This document shows, piece after piece, positions 34,804 through 43,798 of a stretch of DNA of 60,746 nt (within the stretch, counting starts at the first letter, position 1; each line of letters opens with the position of its first letter). The translations under genes were made by a program, and so were the position numbers. Where the stretch lies: positions 1 through 60,746 of the forward strand of contig JAEUUT010000183.1 in NCBI GenBank assembly GCA_016787415.1. Reading direction: 5' to 3'. Under the pieces are notes generated by a model, which was not told the origin of the DNA, searched no databases, and worked only from the letters and a program-made list of their open reading frames with translations. The DNA comes from Saprospiraceae bacterium (lineage in GTDB: Bacteria; Bacteroidota; Bacteroidia; Chitinophagales; Saprospiraceae).

Positions 34804-36309
34804 CTATGTGTTGTTCTGCGACTGAAAAGCAGGGTCAAAATTTTTCAGGGTGACCATAAGCGCCAGAAAAACGTTGTAAATCACATTCATCGGCAATTGC
34901 AAAATGGCTTCTTGCGCATAACAGGCCACCGCCAGCATAAAACACCAGGTGGTCATGCCTGCATACAACGATTTGATAAACGGATCGGAACACCGGATGT
35001 AATAATACAAGCCTGTGCGCAACACAAAATAGTGCAGCAGGGTATACAAAATGAGCCCTATCCAGCCGAGTTCGACCGCCATGCGCACAAAACTGGAGTC
35101 GTGCGGAAATTTCGACAGTTCCGAATCCGGGTTGAATCGTTTTCCCCACACCCCGCAACTGCCCAGTCCGCCACCCATCGGATGACTTTGAATAAACGGC
35201 TGAATTTTTTTCTGGTTGGCCAGGCGCAGGTTCATCGAGTCGTCCTGCGCTGGTTTGAACGCCGATTGTATGCGGTAAATTACCCCGCTCGACGAGGATT
35301 TTAGCACAAAACCGGCGCCCAGTACGGCAAAAATGCCGCCGATGAGCAACACCCTTTTGCTCAGAATAAGCCCGCAAAAAAACACCGCTCCCACGGGCAC
35401 CAGTGCGAATGCCGTGCGGGTGCCGGTATAAGCCATGACCCACAGCGCGCTACCGGCCATCAGGGCCAGCAAGGCTTTTCGGGCCATACTTCCCGGACCA
35501 ACCAGCAGTGCCACACAAAAAATGCTGAAACACGCCATCAGAATCCCGAATGTGGTCGGGTCGAAACAAAAAGATGGTATGCGCATCATTCCCCACTGAT
35601 AATACAGTTCGAAACGCTCCTTGTCCGACATGATCCAGGCCGTTTCGGCAGCGCTGAACCCTACGAATTGCTGTTTCAATCCGTACAGCGCCGAAACAAA
35701 ACAGATGCCGATAATCAGTTTCAATACCAGCATGATGCCGCGCCGGTTGTTGCGGAACGCATAGGCGCCAATAAAAAACACAATCTGCTGTATGGCCACG
35801 CTGCGCACCGTGTACAGCCAGGCCAATTTGGATTCCGCACCCGGATTGAGCACCTGTATCACATTGTAATACAGCCAGATAAGAATTATATAACTCAGCG
35901 GAAATTTGGCAAAAGTCCAGTCGCGCTCCTTGATTTGCCGCAATAAAATACCCACCGCGCTCACCATAATCAGCAAATCGAGCAGCGTGCCTATAGGCGC
36001 CGAAGTAAACTTGGCGCCAAAAGGCACCATCAGCGCAATAACCAGCATCAATCCGATGGAAAACGCAATGTTGAACAGGCTAAAAATAACCAGCGGCAAA
36101 CCCACCAGCGCCATAAACAGTACCAGGCTGATTTTCAGATCCAGCACAGACAGCACATATGCCACGGGCAAGGTAGCCAGCAGCAGCAGGGCCATGCCCA
36201 GCGGGTTGTTGAGTTTTTGCAACAGCAAACGCTCATTCAACCATTCTTTCGCCTGCTCCAACCGGGAGCGCCTGCGATCGAACATTTCGCCGTAATTGAT
36301 CTGAGACAT
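34804..36309 (-). CDS. O-antigen ligase/Wzy-like polysaccharide polymerase
   Basis: 501 residues. After a basic cytoplasmic N-terminus (RRRSRLEQAKEW) there are roughly 11-12 membrane helices and one long periplasmic loop (RIQSAFKPAQDDSMNLRLANQKKIQPFIQSHPMGGGLGSCGVWGKRFNPDSELSKFPHDSSFVRMAVELGWIG region). The loop with HPMGGGLGS and HDSSFVRMAVELGWIG is the wzy_C / O-antigen ligase signature. It probably joins or polymerises surface polysaccharide repeat units in the inner membrane. It precedes the short TolC-like gene; glycosyltransferase genes lie 2 kb away on the other strand. Confidence 0.88.
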   Translation of the reverse strand: MSQINYGEMFDRRRSRLEQAKEWLNERLLLQKLNNPLGMALLLLATLPVAYVLSVLDLKISLVLFMALVGLPLVIFSLFNIAFSIGLMLVIALMVPFGAKFTSAPIGTLLDLLIMVSAVGILLRQIKERDWTFAKFPLSYIILIWLYYNVIQVLNPGAESKLAWLYTVRSVAIQQIVFFIGAYAFRNNRRGIMLVLKLIIGICFVSALYGLKQQFVGFSAAETAWIMSDKERFELYYQWGMMRIPSFCFDPTTFGILMACFSIFCVALLVGPGSMARKALLALMAGSALWVMAYTGTRTAFALVPVGAVFFCGLILSKRVLLIGGIFAVLGAGFVLKSSSSGVIYRIQSAFKPAQDDSMNLRLANQKKIQPFIQSHPMGGGLGSCGVWGKRFNPDSELSKFPHDSSFVRMAVELGWIGLILYTLLHYFVLRTGLYYYIRCSDPFIKSLYAGMTTWCFMLAVACYAQEAILQLPMNVIYNVFLALMVTLKNFDPAFQSQNNT

Positions 36310-36367
36310 TCAACGGATATTTGGGTGGAAAAATAGCCTTTCGGCGGATTATAAAAAAGGCGCTGCC

Positions 36368-36466
36368 TCAAATTGCCAGCACCTTCAGAAATATCCCCAG
36401 CAATACCACAATGATAAAGGCATGCATAATGCCTTCTATGAAACGTTGGTAGCGGGAGAGTCTCAT
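36368..36466 (-). CDS. Candidate 32-residue membrane peptide
   Basis: A short open frame of 32 codons: MRLSRYQRFIEGIMHAF, then IIVVLLGIFLKVLAI and stop TGA. It has a basic N-terminus and one clear membrane helix, ending hydrophobic. It lies 58 nt upstream of the O-antigen ligase-like gene on the same strand and directly after the GTGAGAG hairpin element. No homolog was recognised. The orderly composition (basic head, one helix, stop) supports it, but such a short frame can arise by chance. Confidence 0.45.
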   Translation of the reverse strand: MRLSRYQRFIEGIMHAFIIVVLLGIFLKVLAI

Positions 36467-36469
36467 GAT

Positions 36470-36676
36470 AGAGGTGAGAGGTGAGAGGTGAGAGGTGAGA
36501 ATACGTAGAGTGTACAGATTTATTTGCAAGGCACCAATTTATTTGTAGCGCACAAAAATAACCAATTTTTCCGGTAACTGGGAACAACTCATTTAGCGGA
36601 GCGGTACACTCTACGGACTCTCACCTCTCACCTCTCACTTCTCACTTCTCACCTCTCACCTCTCTCACCTCTCTCA
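36470..36676. repeat. Inverted repeat with GTGAGAG heptamer arms
   Basis: The left part (36470-~36515) is five GAGAGGT-type heptamers followed by ACGTAGAGTGTAC. The right part starts GTACACTCTACGG (36603) and continues as CTCACCT heptamers to 36676. The first ~45 bp of the arms pair with few mismatches; the right arm is longer than the left. The fumC stop codon (36674-36676) lies inside the right array. The element separates fumC from the small membrane ORF on the same strand. The rest of the gap (36516-36602) shows nothing else. Confidence 0.9.
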
Positions 36677-38089
36677 CCTCCCGACCATATCCTCCGGCCG
36701 CACCCACGCATCAAACTGTTCGGAGGTCATGTGTTTGAAATCCAGGCCTTTCAGTTCATATTCCAGGGCCGATTCTTTCAGCGTGATGCCTTTTTTATGC
36801 GCATTTTGGGCGATGGCAGCCGCATTGTAGTAGCCGATTTTCGGGTTGAGGGCCGTTACCAGCATCAGCGAGTTCTGCACGTGCATGCGAATATTTTCTT
36901 CCAGCGGCTCAATACCGACAGCGCATTTGTCATTGAACGACACGCAGGCTTCGCCGATGAGACGGGCGGAGTGCAGGAAATTGTAGATCATGACGGGTTT
37001 GAACACATTGAGTTCGAAATGGCCGTTGGCGCCACCGATGTTGATAGCCACGTCGTTGCCCATCACCTGTGCAGCCACCATCGTGAGGGCTTCGCATTGG
37101 GTAGGATTCACCTTGCCGGGCATGATCGAAGAGCCGGGTTCGTTGTCGGGAATGTAAATTTCACCGATACCTGAGCGCGGGCCTGAAGAAAGCATGCGCA
37201 CGTCGTTGGCAATTTTCATGAGGCTGACTGCCACGGTTTTCAGGGCGCCGTGCGATTCCACAATGGCGTCGTGGGCGGCAAGTGCTTCAAATTTATTGGG
37301 GGCCGTCACGAAAGGCAGGCCGGTAAGATCGGCGATGTGGCGCGCCACATTTTCAGAATAGCCCTCCGGGGTATTGATGCCGGTGCCGACGGCCGTGCCG
37401 CCCAGTGCCAGTTCGCTCAGGTGTGCCAGGGTGTTGCGAATGGCGCGCAGTCCGTGGTCGAGTTGGGCCACATAGCCGCTGAATTCCTGCCCGAGGGTAA
37501 GCGGCGTAGCGTCCATAAAGTGCGTGCGGCCAATTTTCACCACGTGCATAAAGGCGGCGGACTTGGCTTTCAACGTATCGCGCAGTTTTTCGATACCGGG
37601 AATGGTCGTTTCCACCAGCATTTTAAACGCAGCGATGTGCATGGCCGTCGGGAAGGTGTCGTTGCTCGACTGCGATTTGTTCACATCGTCGTTTGGGTGC
37701 ACGAATTTTTGCTCATCGGTAAGTTGGCCGCCATTCAGCACATGGGCGCGGTAGGCGATCACCTCGTTGGCGTTCATATTGCTTTGGGTGCCCGATCCGG
37801 TTTGCCACACCACGAGCGGAAACTGGTCATCGAGTTGACCGGCCAGAATTTCGTCGCACACGCGTGCAATGAGGTCGCATTTGTCTTTGGGCAAAATCCC
37901 GGCTTCCAGATTGGTCAGGGCTGCCGCTTTTTTCAAATAGGCAAAAGCACGGATGATTTCGATGGGCATCCGGTTGGTATCGCGGGCAATTTTGAAATTC
38001 TCGATGGAGCGTTGCGTTTGAGCGCCCCAGTAAACATGCGCCGGTACCTGCACCTGGCCCATAGTATCTTTTTCAATACGAAAATCCAT
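36674..38089 (-). CDS. fumC: Fumarate hydratase, class II
   Basis: 471 residues from [10 protein letters not shown]; the longer upstream frame has no family match. Catalyses fumarate + water to malate in the TCA cycle, iron-independent. Motifs: [38 protein letters not shown], and the fumarase/aspartase signature [17 protein letters not shown]. All appear intact and the length is normal. The C-terminal residue and the stop codon (GGGAGGTGA) run into the GTGAGAG hairpin. A -7-like box TACCTTTG is present 32 nt upstream on the minus strand. Confidence 0.97.
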   Translation of the reverse strand: MDFRIEKDTMGQVQVPAHVYWGAQTQRSIENFKIARDTNRMPIEIIRAFAYLKKAAALTNLEAGILPKDKCDLIARVCDEILAGQLDDQFPLVVWQTGSGTQSNMNANEVIAYRAHVLNGGQLTDEQKFVHPNDDVNKSQSSNDTFPTAMHIAAFKMLVETTIPGIEKLRDTLKAKSAAFMHVVKIGRTHFMDATPLTLGQEFSGYVAQLDHGLRAIRNTLAHLSELALGGTAVGTGINTPEGYSENVARHIADLTGLPFVTAPNKFEALAAHDAIVESHGALKTVAVSLMKIANDVRMLSSGPRSGIGEIYIPDNEPGSSIMPGKVNPTQCEALTMVAAQVMGNDVAINIGGANGHFELNVFKPVMIYNFLHSARLIGEACVSFNDKCAVGIEPLEENIRMHVQNSLMLVTALNPKIGYYNAAAIAQNAHKKGITLKESALEYELKGLDFKHMTSEQFDAWVRPEDMVGR

Positions 38090-38121
38090 TTCTGGCAACT
38101 GATTTTTGTGAAATAAGGCCG

Positions 38122-38129
38122 CAAAGGTA
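38122..38129 (-). promoter_or_regulatory. Candidate -7 box for fumC
   Basis: TACCTTTG on the minus strand, followed by CG; matches TAnnTTTG and lies 32 nt before the fumC ATG. No clear -33 TTG at the expected distance. Confidence 0.45.
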
Positions 38130-38202
38130 GGACAGGCCCGCTTTATTCCATCTTTCCGGGCTGGAAAAGGCAAGACTGATCTTCGTCATCCTGATCTTTT
38201 TC

Positions 38203-38210
38203 TACTTTTG
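38203..38210 (+). promoter_or_regulatory. Candidate -7 box for the GT2 gene
   Basis: TACTTTTG followed by CG matches the Bacteroidota -7 consensus and lies 27 nt before the GT2 start codon. Together with the fumC box it makes a divergent promoter pair about 75 nt apart. Confidence 0.45.
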
Positions 38211-38237
38211 CGCCGATTTTTTACGACCTTGTCTCCC

Positions 38238-38963
38238 ATGTCGACCCGCCTGCATGTAGTTGTTCCGTGTTACAACCCTATTTCGGGCTGGGAGCAGATG
38301 TTGGCAGCGCATTTTCAGCATTTCAATGAGGCGGCGCATGCCATGTTTGAAACACTGAAATTAGTGGTGGTAGTCGATGGCACTTCCACGCATACCCGGG
38401 CAGCCAATCTTGATCGCTTGCAGGGGATGCTGCCGAATGTCGCTATTGTGGATTACGCCGTAAACCAGGGCAAGGGGTATGCGTTGCGACAAGGGGTGGC
38501 GAGTACGGATGCCGATTTTTATCTGGTGACAGATGCTGATTTTCCTTACACCATCGACAGTATGGTACGGGTGGCACAAGTCTTGAAAGAAACAGGTGGT
38601 ATTGTGGCGGGCAACCGCGACACCGCATATTACGAACGCGTGCCGTTGCTGCGTAGGTGGCTGTCGAAATGCCTGCGCTGGATGCTGCGCAATGTGCTGC
38701 GCCAACCCGTTGACGACTCACAGTGCGGGCTCAAAGGTTTCGACCATGCCGGCAAAGCGGTATTTTTACAAACCTCGATCAACCGTTTTTTATTTGACCT
38801 GGAATTTTTGATGCTGGCCAACGGAAAGGTGCCGATAACACCAGTGCCGGTCGAACTGCGGGAGAGTGTAGTATTCAATGCTGTCAGTTGGAAAATACTG
38901 GCCACAGAGGGGCGAAATTTCCTGTGGCTGCTGCTGCGCAATCCGAATGCAAAAAAGCAATAG
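38238..38963 (+). CDS. Glycosyltransferase family 2
   Basis: 241 residues from MSTRLHVVVPCYNP. A GT-A fold transferase: nucleotide-binding LKLVVVVDGTSTHT, NQGKGYALRQGVAST, and the metal-binding region DADFYLVTDADFPY. The C-terminal part has RWMLRNVLRQPVDDSQCGLKGF and NRFLFDLEFL, as in polyprenyl-phosphate-sugar synthase-like GT2 enzymes (dolichol-phosphate mannosyltransferase group), but without membrane helices. It may make a lipid-linked sugar used by the large membrane protein encoded 12 nt downstream. Donor sugar unknown. Confidence 0.88.
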   Translation: MSTRLHVVVPCYNPISGWEQMLAAHFQHFNEAAHAMFETLKLVVVVDGTSTHTRAANLDRLQGMLPNVAIVDYAVNQGKGYALRQGVASTDADFYLVTDADFPYTIDSMVRVAQVLKETGGIVAGNRDTAYYERVPLLRRWLSKCLRWMLRNVLRQPVDDSQCGLKGFDHAGKAVFLQTSINRFLFDLEFLMLANGKVPITPVPVELRESVVFNAVSWKILATEGRNFLWLLLRNPNAKKQ

Positions 38964-38975
38964 AAAAAAGATAAT

Positions 38976-41420
38976 TTGAAACACCTCGAATACATCGAAC
39001 ACACCTTGCAACGCCTGGCCTCGCCCAAGCGTGCCCACACCTTTTGGGGCTGGGTGCTGGTGATGATGATTGCGGCTGTTTTTTTGTGGGTTCGCAACAA
39101 CGGGTGGATCGACAACCCCAATGCATGGCTGCTACGCGACTCCACCGATTCGTATAAAAACTACATGACCTCCGCCTGGCACGTGAAACACGATGCCGGA
39201 TACGTGCACTATTCCGGCATGGATTATCCCTATGGCGAGCATGTGTTGTTTACAGATAATCAGCCGATTATCAGCGGCGCTTTGCGCTGGTGGAACCTCC
39301 ATGTGTCGGATATTTCGGGGGAAACGACGGGCATTCTGAACCTGCTTCAGGTGTGGTCGTTGATTTTTGGAGCCGGTATTATTTACCTCTTGTTCCGCAA
39401 ACTCCACTTTCCGGTGTGGTACGCCACGATGGTTTCGCTGGGTGTGCTGTTTTTGTCGCCCCAATGCGCCCGTTTCGATGTGCATTTTGGGCTGTCACAC
39501 ACCTGGGTGTTCCCTTTGCTGCTGCTCCTGTTGTGCCGATACGAGGAGCGGCACAGCCGCCGCTACCAAAGCCTGCAAATCGGCATACTACTGTGGCTGT
39601 CGGCACAGATACACTTCTACTACTTTGGTTTGTCGACCCTGTTTCTGCTTCTGTACACGGCATATCAGTTGTGGGTGGATCCTTCGCTGCGCAATTTCAG
39701 GGTACGGCTGAGCCACCTGGTGGTGATGATTCTGCTGCCATTTGCACTGCTGAATGTGTGGCTGCACTGGGTCGATTTTCGGCCCGACCGACCGGCTACC
39801 CCGTATGGTTTTACAGACTATATCGGCTTCAAAGAAGGCGTTTTTTTGCCGTATGAAAACTTCCCGATGTACCGCTGGATAGACGGGAACATCATGCAAA
39901 TTCCCCGGCTCGACAGCGAATCGCAGGCATATGCGGGACTGGTCGCTTTCGGGTTTACCCTCTGGCTGATTTTTTCGGGGGTAATCAGACCGGCTGCAAG
40001 GCGTATACAGGCCTTGTTCCAAAAAGATACGACGCCAGCGCCGGGTCTGTTTCCGCACGACTGGGAACTGGCTGCCTACCACCGCGTACACAAACGCTAC
40101 CTGCAAGGTATCCTGATTGCATCACTGGCGCTCCTTGTTTTTGCCTGCGGATTCCCGTATGCCATCCCCGGGTTTGAATGGATTGCCGACTATTTTGGGC
40201 CACTGCGACAGTTTCGGGGTATGGGCCGTTTTACCTGGGCGTTTTATTATGTCATCAACTTGGTTGCGTTTTACTGGCTCTGGAACTGGAGCATTCATTT
40301 CAAAGGATTTAAAGGCCACACCAACCTGTGGTTTCGCTGGGTCATTGCGCTGCTGCCGCTGACAATTCTGGGCTACGAGGCCTGGTATTTCCAGCACAGC
40401 AGGCCTTTGCAGATCGAAAACAACCCGATGTATCTGCCCGAACAGGCTACTTTTTCGGATAAATGGCTTGAAAAGGTAGATTACAAGCCCTATCAGGCCA
40501 TACTTCCCCTGCCTTATTATCATATAGGTTCCGAAAACCTGTGGCTGGATATGGATTTTGCGCTGTTTCGGAAAGTACAATTGACGGGTTTGATGCATGG
40601 CCTGCCCGATATGGGTGTCAATATGAGCCGCAGTTCGATCGGGCAAATGCTTAAATCGGTGCAATTGACGCTGCCACCAGGAGAAGTGCCGCAAATACTG
40701 GCCGACTTGCCCGACAACCGGCCTTTGCTGCTCTTTACCGAACAACGCCTCTGGGATACCGTGCAACGCCAGTATCCTTACCTTCTCGATAAAGCCGTGC
40801 CCGTATATGCAGGTTCGAAAATCCGCCTCTTGTCGGTACCGCCCGATAGTATTCGGGCTGCTGCGACGGAACACATCCGGGCCTTGCAGGCAGAAGCGGC
40901 CAACGCAGGTGTTTACCCCGCCGGCAGATATAAGAGTGACCGGCCACCCGGCTTTTTCTATTTGCAAACATTTGACTCACTAACGACAACCGAGCACATA
41001 TTTCAGGGGAAAGGCGCATTTTCGGGCAATATGCACGACACCACCTGGCTTTGGAACGCTCCCTTGCCTAAAGGAAATTATCACCTCGGTTTCTGGGCCA
41101 ATGTAAAACAGGACATGGGCATGGTGCAGGCATTGCACCTCCTGGAAAATACCCTTTCCGATGGCCGTGAAATACAAGTACAGGAAGTACAGGCGCGTTT
41201 TCACCTGAAAGAAATTGTGGGCGACTGGGCGTTGTTCGACATCCCCATTTCCGTGCAGGAAAACAACAGCAGGATGCGCATGTACCTGCTTCAGAAAAAA
41301 ATCAATACTGTTTTTTACCTCGACGAAGTGCTGCTTCGGGCCGATGGCTTCAACCTGTATCACACACAGCCGGGTTGGGTAGCGAAAAACAACTTCTGGT
41401 GCAAAACCGATCTGGAATAA
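38976..41420 (+). CDS. Large polytopic membrane protein, possible GT-C glycosyltransferase
   Basis: 814 residues assuming the TTG start at 38976, which gives a basic cytoplasmic N-terminus (KHLEYIEHTLQRLASPKRAH) before the first helix; no ATG exists before that helix. About eleven helices fill residues ~20-490. The first periplasmic loop is rich in Asp, Tyr and Trp (WLLRDSTDSYKNYMTSAWH, SGMDYPYGEHVLFTDNQP), as in GT-C enzymes. The last ~330 residues form a soluble domain. I do not recognise an exact family. It sits 12 nt after the GT2 gene, so a transferase using a polyprenyl-linked sugar is an attractive inference. Confidence 0.7.
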   Translation: MKHLEYIEHTLQRLASPKRAHTFWGWVLVMMIAAVFLWVRNNGWIDNPNAWLLRDSTDSYKNYMTSAWHVKHDAGYVHYSGMDYPYGEHVLFTDNQPIISGALRWWNLHVSDISGETTGILNLLQVWSLIFGAGIIYLLFRKLHFPVWYATMVSLGVLFLSPQCARFDVHFGLSHTWVFPLLLLLLCRYEERHSRRYQSLQIGILLWLSAQIHFYYFGLSTLFLLLYTAYQLWVDPSLRNFRVRLSHLVVMILLPFALLNVWLHWVDFRPDRPATPYGFTDYIGFKEGVFLPYENFPMYRWIDGNIMQIPRLDSESQAYAGLVAFGFTLWLIFSGVIRPAARRIQALFQKDTTPAPGLFPHDWELAAYHRVHKRYLQGILIASLALLVFACGFPYAIPGFEWIADYFGPLRQFRGMGRFTWAFYYVINLVAFYWLWNWSIHFKGFKGHTNLWFRWVIALLPLTILGYEAWYFQHSRPLQIENNPMYLPEQATFSDKWLEKVDYKPYQAILPLPYYHIGSENLWLDMDFALFRKVQLTGLMHGLPDMGVNMSRSSIGQMLKSVQLTLPPGEVPQILADLPDNRPLLLFTEQRLWDTVQRQYPYLLDKAVPVYAGSKIRLLSVPPDSIRAAATEHIRALQAEAANAGVYPAGRYKSDRPPGFFYLQTFDSLTTTEHIFQGKGAFSGNMHDTTWLWNAPLPKGNYHLGFWANVKQDMGMVQALHLLENTLSDGREIQVQEVQARFHLKEIVGDWALFDIPISVQENNSRMRMYLLQKKINTVFYLDEVLLRADGFNLYHTQPGWVAKNNFWCKTDLE

Positions 41421-41430
41421 ATACGCTCTG

Positions 41431-42672
41431 ATGAAAATTCTTTTGCAAAAAGCCCGTATTGTCGACGGTTCTTCGGAATCCGAACCACAGGATATTCTGA
41501 TTCAGGATGGCCGAATTGTTGCCATTGGCGCTACACAGGAGATTGAAAAAGAAACGCAGGTGTGGGCCTCCCCGCACTTGTGTGTGTCGCCCGGCTGGTT
41601 GGATGTCGGCGTTCAAACCGGCGACCCCGGCTTCGAACACCGCGAAGACCTGCGCACTGTGGCCTCTGCCGCAGCGCGGGGTGGCTTTACGGCCATTGCG
41701 CCGTTCCCCAATACGGCGCCAGCCATACATTCCAAATCGGAAATACTCTATATCCGCAACAACACGACCGGTCTTGGCGCCCGCTTTTATCCCATCGGCG
41801 CGGTGTCGGAGGATTGTGCTGGAAAAGACCTGGCCGAACTCTACGATATGCACGCCGCAGGCGCCGTAGCATTCAGCGATGGCAAAAAATCGGTGCAGGA
41901 TGCAGGCCTGCTGCTGCGCGCCATGCAATACGTGCGGGCGTTCGACGGGCTCATTATCAACGAGCCGCACCATAAAACCATCGCGGGCGGCGGACAGATG
42001 CATGAGGGCGCTGTAAGCACCTCGCTCGGACTAAAAGGTGTGCCCGCCCTGGCCGAAGAAATGATGGTGCAACGCGACCTGAGCCTGCTGGAATATGCCG
42101 AAGGCCGCCTGCACATCCACCTGGTGTCGACTGCAAAAAGTGTGGCGCTCATTCGCGCTGCCAAAAAAGCCGGGTTGCAGGTTACCTGCTCGGCAGCGGT
42201 CGCCAACCTGTTTTTTACCGATGCGGAAATGCGCGACTTCGACAGCCACTGGAAAGTATTGCCGCCCCTGCGCACGGAATCAGACACCGAAGCGCTGCTG
42301 GAAGGACTGAAAGATGGCACCGTCGACTTTTTGGTGTCTAACCACAGCCCCTGGGATGAAGAAGCCAAAAACCTGGAATTCCCTTACGCCGAATTCGGGA
42401 TGATCGGGCTGGAAACGGCCTTTTCGTTGTGTTGCAACTTCGGTCAATTGCCGCTGCCTTTGCTGGTGGAAAAAATGTCGCTGGCGCCGCGCCGCATCCT
42501 CGGCATTCCAATTCCCGAGATCAAAGTAGGGGAAAAGGCTGAAATAACAGTCTTTGATCCGACACGCTCGTGGACAGTGACGCCCGATAGCCTCGGCTCC
42601 AAATCGCGCAATACTCCGTTTTTGGGTCGTACATTGCAGGGGAAAGTCCTGACAACGATTGTGTCGACATAA
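41431..42672 (+). CDS. Dihydroorotase homologue lacking metal ligands
   Basis: 413 residues with the overall class-I dihydroorotase fold and length. The sequence pattern around every metal-binding site is altered. The HxHxR motif reads D58-V-G60-V-Q62-T-G64-DPG. The later histidine motifs read NEPHHK (in place of DHCED) and HIHLVST (in place of HIQHVST). The catalytic Asp of TDHAP is Asn (SNHSP). Substrate-loop parts such as PFPNTAPAI and SRNTPFLG remain. It is probably not an active hydrolase but a pseudo-dihydroorotase, like forms known to hold aspartate transcarbamoylase together. No other pyr gene is nearby. It starts 10 nt after the membrane protein gene. Confidence 0.85.
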   Translation: MKILLQKARIVDGSSESEPQDILIQDGRIVAIGATQEIEKETQVWASPHLCVSPGWLDVGVQTGDPGFEHREDLRTVASAAARGGFTAIAPFPNTAPAIHSKSEILYIRNNTTGLGARFYPIGAVSEDCAGKDLAELYDMHAAGAVAFSDGKKSVQDAGLLLRAMQYVRAFDGLIINEPHHKTIAGGGQMHEGAVSTSLGLKGVPALAEEMMVQRDLSLLEYAEGRLHIHLVSTAKSVALIRAAKKAGLQVTCSAAVANLFFTDAEMRDFDSHWKVLPPLRTESDTEALLEGLKDGTVDFLVSNHSPWDEEAKNLEFPYAEFGMIGLETAFSLCCNFGQLPLPLLVEKMSLAPRRILGIPIPEIKVGEKAEITVFDPTRSWTVTPDSLGSKSRNTPFLGRTLQGKVLTTIVST

Positions 42673-42715
42673 ACCCCGGCATCCAATCCATTACTCAAAA
42701 AAATCACCACAGATC

Positions 42716-43435
42716 ATGAAAAAATTCCTTGTGTTCCCCTTGTTTGCCGCCCTGCTGCTTTCCTTCGCAGCCTGCGATGTACTGAAAGAAGTAGCCAACG
42801 ACGTATTGTCCGAGCCTTCTATCGAGGAAATCGGCCGCGGCTTGAAAGAGGCCCTGAACAACGGTATTTCCAAAGGCGTTGACCAACTTTCACAAAAAGA
42901 CGGCTATTTTAAAAGTGCCTACAAAATCCTGCTGCCAGACGATGCGCGCAAGGTGGCTGACAAACTCCGCAACATTCCTGGCTTCAACAATTTCGAAAAC
43001 GAACTGCTCGAAAAAATGAATCGGGGCGCTGAGGATGCCGCCAAAGAAGCAGGCCCGATTTTCGTGAGCGCCATCCGCCAACTTACGTTTCAGGATGCTA
43101 CCAATATCCTGCTGGGCGCCGACAATGCTGCTACCGATTACCTCAATCGCACTACCAACCAGCAGTTGTACGACAAATTCAATCCGAAAATCGTGGCTTC
43201 TCTCGATAAAATCGGCGCCAACCAACTCTGGCGCAAAGCAGCCGATGCTTACAACAAGATTCCGCTGGTCACGAAAGTCAACAACGACTTCGACGACTAT
43301 GTGACCAAACAAGCGCTCAAAGGGCTGTTCGGCAAAGTGGAGGAAGAAGAACGCAATATCCGCCGCAACAAAGCCAGCCGCACCACCGACCTGTTGCGCA
43401 AGGTGTTTGCCAAACAGGATGCTTCGCGGAAATAG
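42716..43435 (+). CDS. DUF4197 lipoprotein
   Basis: 239 residues from MKKFLVFPLF. A lipoprotein signal with lipobox SFAAC sits near residue 20. The mature part is the DUF4197 family: helical, with GLKEALNNGISKGVDQLSQKDGYF, IKILLP-like YKILLPDDARKVADKL, LTFQDATNILLGADNAATDYLNRTT, and IPLVTKVNNDFDDYVTKQALKGLFGKVEEEERNIR. Function of the family is not known. It is 43 nt after the dihydroorotase homologue on the same strand, so co-transcription is possible. A strong inverted-repeat region follows. Confidence 0.88.
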   Translation: MKKFLVFPLFAALLLSFAACDVLKEVANDVLSEPSIEEIGRGLKEALNNGISKGVDQLSQKDGYFKSAYKILLPDDARKVADKLRNIPGFNNFENELLEKMNRGAEDAAKEAGPIFVSAIRQLTFQDATNILLGADNAATDYLNRTTNQQLYDKFNPKIVASLDKIGANQLWRKAADAYNKIPLVTKVNNDFDDYVTKQALKGLFGKVEEEERNIRRNKASRTTDLLRKVFAKQDASRK

Positions 43436-43441
43436 GATTGT

Positions 43442-43677
43442 GATACTCGTTCGGCTTCGCCTCACTTAAGGGGACTTGGGATTAAGCGGATCAGGCGGAT
43501 TTAATTGATTTTTGTGGCCTGTCGGCCACCTGCTGTATGGATGCAGTAGTATTGTTCCATTTAATTGCCATCGATAAAAAATTAAAAACAGTCAATTAAA
43601 TCATTAAAATCTGCTTAATCCGCCTGATCCGTTTAATCCCAAGTCCCCTACGAGTTCGGCGAAGCCGAACGAGTATC
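43442..43677. repeat. Inverted repeat with period-9 arms and TTCGGCTTCG ends
   Basis: Outer ends GATACTCGTTCGGCTTCGCC (43442-43461) and its exact complement (43658-43677) pair over 20 bp. After a short mismatch, GGGGACTTGGGATTAA and a period-9 array of GCGGATCAG-like units pair with the right arm (43618-~43648) with one mismatch. The ~115-nt middle is AT-rich with GGCCTGTCGGCC inside. It starts 7 nt after the DUF4197 stop. The gap 43436-43798 has no gene; the 3' side also holds ATCCC/GGGAT around an A-run (43675-43694). Confidence 0.9.
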
Positions 43678-43798
43678 CCTAAAAAAATCGGGATGAATCA
43701 AAAAAACAGTTTCTTAACTTCGCACCCCGAATCCCCCCATCCTTCTTTTCAAAAACCACTTGCGTTGAATATATCAGAACAAAACGGCGATACCTTTT

